Origin: Alkalihalobacillus pseudalcaliphilus
Lineage (GTDB): Bacteria; Bacillota; Bacilli; Bacillales; Bacillaceae_D
Length of the DNA: 64,000 nt
Assembly (NCBI RefSeq): GCF_028610675.1
Contig: NZ_JAQQWS010000003.1
Span: forward strand, 248,001 to 312,000
Direction of reading: 5' to 3'
Shown: piece by piece, positions 62,243 through 64,000 of the stretch
Numbering within the stretch: position 1 is the first letter of the stretch
Layout of the letters: each line of letters begins with the position of its first letter
Program-made: the position numbers and the translations under genes
The notes under the pieces: model-generated
Told to the model about the DNA's origin: nothing
Database searches by the model: none
The model's input: the letters and a program-made list of their open reading frames with translations, nothing else

Positions 62243-62315
62243 TTGAAAGTTGACTAAAGGCGATATGCAGAGGTTTACTCGCCGCTAGGTTACTGCTAGT
62301 TCTTAAGTTCAAAAA
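62243..62315. repeat. R1 fragment bordering tandem array
   Basis: GAAAGTTGACT... and CTCGCCGCTAGGTTACTG then GTTCTTAAGTTCAAAAA are the two ends of an R1 element with the middle missing. The fragment runs directly into the first 51-bp unit at 62316. Confidence 0.65.
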
Positions 62316-62750
62316 GCTCAGGCTTTCTCCTGCTTTTTCAGCCCGCAACCCCGAGATTCCGCTTTTGCTCGGGCTTTCTCCCTCTTTTTCAGCTCGCAAC
62401 CCCGAGATTCCACGTTTGCTCGGGCTTTCTCCTGCTTTTTCAGCCCGCAACCCCGAGATTCCGCTTTTGCTCGGGGTTTCTCCTACTTTTTTCGCCCGCA
62501 CCCCCGCGATTCCGCTTTTGCTCGGGCTTTCTCCTACTTTTTCAGCCCGCAACCCCGAGATTCCGCTTTTGCTCGGGCTTTCTCCTACTTTTTCAGCCCG
62601 CAACCCCGAGATTCCACGTTTGCTCGGGCTTTCTCTCTCTTTTTTCGCCCGCAACCCCGAGATTCCGCTTTTGCTCGGGCTTTCTCTCTCTTTTTCGGCT
62701 CGCAACCCCGAGATTCCGCTTTTGCTCGGGCTTTCTCCTGCTATATTCAG
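62316..62750. repeat. 51-bp tandem array, family B, locus 2
   Basis: Nine starts with an exact 51-bp step: 62316, 62367, 62418, 62469, 62520, 62571, 62622, 62673 and 62724. The consensus starts GCTCGGGCTTTCTCCTGCTT and continues with TTTCAGCCCGCAACCCCGAG and ATTCCGCTTTT. CCCGAG at the end of one unit pairs with CTCGGG of the next. It is the same family and orientation as 46553-46960. Confidence 0.95.
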
Positions 62751-62918
62751 AGAAACGGTATGAGAGGACCCTTTGATTATACTTATTTTTTATTTCGGCA
62801 TATTCGACACTTTTTATGCACATTTGAATCATTTTAAAGAACTTATTTTTTTGCCGATGTCTTTTGTTCTATTACCTTTCAGCTATTTTACAGTTTAGTA
62901 ATGTTTACCATGAATTCA

Positions 62919-62947
62919 TTGAATCTACTCGCATTATTCTGTGATAA
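62919..62947 (+). promoter_or_regulatory. Promoter of deacetylase gene
   Basis: TTGAAT (62919-62924), 17 bp, TGATAA (62942-62947), about 45 bp before the start codon. Confidence 0.55.
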
Positions 62948-62991
62948 GATGGGAGAGTCAGAGTTTGTTAGAAACAGCTTAGGGGTTTTGA

Positions 62992-64000
62992 ATGATGAGT
63001 TTAAAAATGAAATCATACGTACTATTAAGTTTATTTGGTATTTTAACTTTATTAATTGCTATCCATCAATTTTCTCCATCTATAGGTGTCGCAACCAATA
63101 GTGTACAAACAGATATTAATTATGAAAGTAGATACGCTGGGTTGGATATAGAATTTGTATCCAAACACAGTGAAGATTACACAACCTCTATAAGTAAACC
63201 AGTTACGAGTAGCCAGAAGGTAAATGAAAAGATTGAAGCGTGGTTAACAGAGCAAGAAGAGCAGTTTTTAGAAGACGTACATAAGCTTAAATCGAGTGGT
63301 ACACTTGATGTTCAAGCCAATCTAAATATCCAATTGGAGACGAATCCATTAGCCGAACAACAGTATCATTTATTATTTCATGTTTATCAATTTATGGGCG
63401 GTGCCAATGGACAGGAGTCACTACATAGTTTGACAGTTGATGTTGCTTCTGGGAAATTGATTACAATTGAGCAAATTTTGGACACAAACCATGTACAATT
63501 TACCGACATACATACTTTGCTAGTTAATGCTCTCATTGAAGAAGGTATTGACGACATCTACCAAGAGGAGTTGTCTACGACTATGAACAACCCTTCCTTA
63601 TGGACATGGACAACAAACGAAGAAGGGCTCACTCTTCATTTTGACGAATACGAGATCGCCGCTGGTTCAAATGGACCCATTCACGTAACGCTTCCTTTTG
63701 ATGAAATCAGTGATTATATTAAAGACGACTGGAAAAGAGTCTGGGAGCTTGTAGAAGAAACTCCGACTGAGAGTGAGGAACAAGCTGAAGACGAACATCA
63801 TTCAACCGATGTTCATGAGCCTGATCAAATAATTAAAGAAAAGGAAGAACAAGATCCACCTCAAGAAGATATCTTGTTTGAGCCTAACCAACTAGAAAAA
63901 GACGGTAAGTATATTGCTCTAACTTTTGATGATGGACCTCACCCTAGAATTACGCCTCAGATACTCGAAACGTTAGAAAGCTTTGATGCAAGAGCGACTT
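62992..64000 (+). CDS. Polysaccharide deacetylase with DUF3298, PdaC-like, 5' part
   Basis: The frame runs off the right end of the window (336 codons seen). N-terminal signal-anchor (SYVLLSLFGILTLLIAI), then an extracytoplasmic region in which FHVYQFMGGANGQESLHSLT and LHFDEYEIAAGSNGPI resemble the DUF4163/DUF3298 region of B. subtilis PdaC; an acidic Glu-rich linker; then the start of a NodB-type deacetylase, YIALTFDDGPHPRITPQIL (metal-binding DD). It likely removes N-acetyl groups from cell-wall peptidoglycan. ATG at 62992 or 62995 follows AGGGG. The catalytic part continues beyond the window. Confidence 0.88.
   Translation, partial: MMSLKMKSYVLLSLFGILTLLIAIHQFSPSIGVATNSVQTDINYESRYAGLDIEFVSKHSEDYTTSISKPVTSSQKVNEKIEAWLTEQEEQFLEDVHKLKSSGTLDVQANLNIQLETNPLAEQQYHLLFHVYQFMGGANGQESLHSLTVDVASGKLITIEQILDTNHVQFTDIHTLLVNALIEEGIDDIYQEELSTTMNNPSLWTWTTNEEGLTLHFDEYEIAAGSNGPIHVTLPFDEISDYIKDDWKRVWELVEETPTESEEQAEDEHHSTDVHEPDQIIKEKEEQDPPQEDILFEPNQLEKDGKYIALTFDDGPHPRITPQILETLESFDARAT

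Noticed and set aside
62181..62763. Repeat proteins on both strands upstream of ade
   Set aside because: Same 51-bp family; noncoding array.
62901..63101. 66-codon ORF before the deacetylase
   Set aside because: It overlaps the real deacetylase start in another frame and lacks a ribosome site.

Overview
This window is low-G+C Firmicute DNA from the family Bacillaceae. Its core genes keep the order of the Bacillus subtilis adeC-pcrB-pcrA-ligA-yerH(camS)-opuE-gatCAB-dgkB-yefA(rlmCD) block, all on the minus strand here (ade near 62 kb down to rlmCD near 24 kb). No rRNA or tRNA gene and no CRISPR array was seen. The species cannot be named from the sequence alone.

Layout. (1) 1-9 kb: end of a LysE-type exporter, a probably Fur-controlled flavoreductase, a 52-bp tandem array, a T-box leader driving an MFS exporter, a SEC-C protein, small hypothetical genes and a GIY-YIG/DUF4357 nuclease. 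(2) About 9.1-24.2 kb: an A+T-rich defence island. It carries a tripartite retron (phosphoribosyltransferase-like protein, winged helix, ncRNA, reverse transcriptase), an ABC three-component-type operon (nuclease-like protein, middle component, zinc-hook ATPase), remnants of two serine recombinases, an IS3-family element, a second retron whose RT is fused to a TOPRIM domain, and a third broken serine recombinase next to the 3' end of rlmCD. All three recombinases are damaged, so the island looks immobilised while its defence genes look intact. (3) 24-33 kb: rlmCD, a LURP-one protein, a nitronate monooxygenase, then a macrolide-resistance operon (Msr-like ABC-F plus Mph-like kinase) preceded by a promoter, a 13-codon leader peptide resembling the ErmD leader, and two terminator hairpins. 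A second 52-bp array follows. (4) 33-39 kb: dgkB, a four-gene ECF sigma/anti-sigma/membrane operon, and a cluster of very small ORFs including a YrzI-family gene. (5) 39-64 kb: AI-2E family protein, gatCAB, proline symporter with a 34-residue membrane partner ORF, a NupNOPQ-type nucleoside ABC transporter, camS-ligA-pcrA-pcrB, a nitroreductase with a Fur box, adenine deaminase, and the start of a PdaC-like polysaccharide deacetylase.

Two themes stand out. First, two different retrons, each with a recognisable msr-msd RNA, and an ABC-3C-type system share one decaying island at the rlmCD site, a position that in B. subtilis also carries recombinase and restriction-type genes. Second, the intergenic regions hold six tandem arrays in three sequence families, all with a 51- or 52-bp period, often adjoined by dispersed mosaic repeats; they are not coding even though some stay open in several frames.
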